Assembly: GCA_028275265.1 (NCBI GenBank)
Contig: JAPWUZ010000035.1
Location: 1-14,219 of the forward strand
Origin: Armatimonadota bacterium
GTDB taxonomy: Bacteria; Armatimonadota; HRBIN16
Length of the DNA stretch: 14,219 nt
Reading direction: 5' to 3'
Shown: positions 13,723-14,219 of the stretch, one piece after another
How positions within the stretch are numbered: the first letter of the stretch is position 1
How the letters are laid out: every line of letters begins with the position of its first letter
Position numbers and translations under genes: made by a program
Notes under the pieces: generated by a model
Database searches by the model: none
What the model was told of the DNA's origin: nothing
The model's input: only the letters and a program-made list of their open reading frames with translations

Positions 13723-14219
13723 CTAAGCCGGCGTTAACTCCATCCCGTAGGCGTACTCATCCACCGTGCGCACGGCGAAATCGTCCCCGCGGTGCAGTGC
13801 CTCCAGTGCTTTTAGCAGAGCGCGGGCGGTATCCAGCGAGGTCAGGCATGGGATGCCCTGGTCGACGCTGGCACGGCGGATAATCAAGCCTTCGCGCTCA
13901 ATCTGGCGATCACGGGTCAGCGTGTTGATGAGAAGGTCTATCTTGCGCCCGCGTATCAGGTCTAACAGATTGGGCGAGCCGCCTTCGCTGATTTTATATA
14001 CTGGCGTTGCTTCCAGTCCGTGCTCCTGCAAAAAGCGTGCCGTACCCCGTGTGGCGTACACACGGAAGCCCAGCGCGATAAACTCCTCCACTATAGGCAG
14101 CGCCTCCCGCTTATCGGGGTCAGCGATGGTGACCAGCAGGTTGCCCTTTGGCGGGCACTGGATGCCTGACGCCACCATCGCTTTGTACAGCGCGCGCGAG
14201 TAGTCGGTATCCACGCCCA
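13723..14219 (-). CDS. carB: Carbamoyl-phosphate synthase large subunit, C-terminal part (5' end outside window)
   Basis: About 165 C-terminal residues are present; the frame is open to the right edge (GVDTDYSRAL), so the GTG at 14214 is an internal valine, not a start. The full protein is normally about 1070 residues. This part is the methylglyoxal-synthase-like allosteric domain: LLVTIADPDKREALP, then GFRVYATRGTARFL, KISEGGSPNLLDLI, DLLINTL and IPCLTSLDTARALL, in the order found in CarB. The enzyme makes carbamoyl phosphate from bicarbonate, glutamine-derived ammonia and two ATP for arginine and pyrimidine synthesis, and this domain binds effectors such as UMP and ornithine in Escherichia coli. 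Stop TAG is at 13725-13723. carB followed by argS places an arginine-producing and an arginine-using enzyme side by side. Confidence 0.95.
   Translation of the reverse strand, partial: GVDTDYSRALYKAMVASGIQCPPKGNLLVTIADPDKREALPIVEEFIALGFRVYATRGTARFLQEHGLEATPVYKISEGGSPNLLDLIRGRKIDLLINTLTRDRQIEREGLIIRRASVDQGIPCLTSLDTARALLKALEALHRGDDFAVRTVDEYAYGMELTPA

Noticed and set aside
13413..13883. Plus-strand open frame across the argS-carB spacer
   Set aside because: It is antisense to both genes and reads through the hairpin repeats; no homology-like pattern is seen.

Overview
The window is bacterial chromosomal DNA of moderately high G+C, densely coding and without tRNA, rRNA, CRISPR array, transposase or phage genes. 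The gene set (corrinoid/URO-D-family proteins, bacterioferritin, a secreted alpha-amylase-superfamily enzyme, ArgS, CarB), the GC-rich palindromic spacers and an apparently leaderless operon fit a deep-branching bacterium such as an Armatimonadota-like lineage. That placement is an inference from general style; no taxonomic marker here proves it.

Plus strand, 1-2475: the window opens on the last residues of what looks like a cobalamin-binding corrinoid protein. A 281-base non-coding spacer follows, packed with short palindromes and repeat units. Then come two adjacent but divergent uroporphyrinogen-decarboxylase-superfamily genes, neither of which is HemE. Together they look like part of a corrinoid-dependent methyl-transfer or demethylation locus whose substrate cannot be read from the sequence.

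Plus strand, 2536-7531: a near-consensus promoter (TTGACA, 17 bases, TATACT) lies so close to its gene that the predicted transcript begins on the A of the ATG. It drives six tightly packed genes that overlap by a few bases or abut: a GHMP sugar kinase, a sugar-1-phosphate nucleotidyltransferase, a bacterioferritin, an inositol-monophosphatase-family phosphatase, a GalU-like uridylyltransferase and a DUF71/Dph6-like PP-loop ATPase. Kinase, nucleotidyltransferases and phosphatase would work together in making activated sugars. The ferritin and the DUF71 protein are unexpected passengers.

Minus strand, 14219-7547: the 3' end of carB, a spacer with two GC-rich hairpins, argS, and a 1474-residue exported multidomain glycoside hydrolase whose possible GTG start lies inside the end of argS. 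This block converges on the plus-strand operon with only 15 bases between stop codons.

The points most worth checking are the leaderless promoter, the twin hairpins with compensating base changes in the first spacer, the URO-D pair lacking the usual zinc thiolates, and the repeated beta-sandwich modules of the large hydrolase. I found no clear evidence for a wholly new defence or mobile system.
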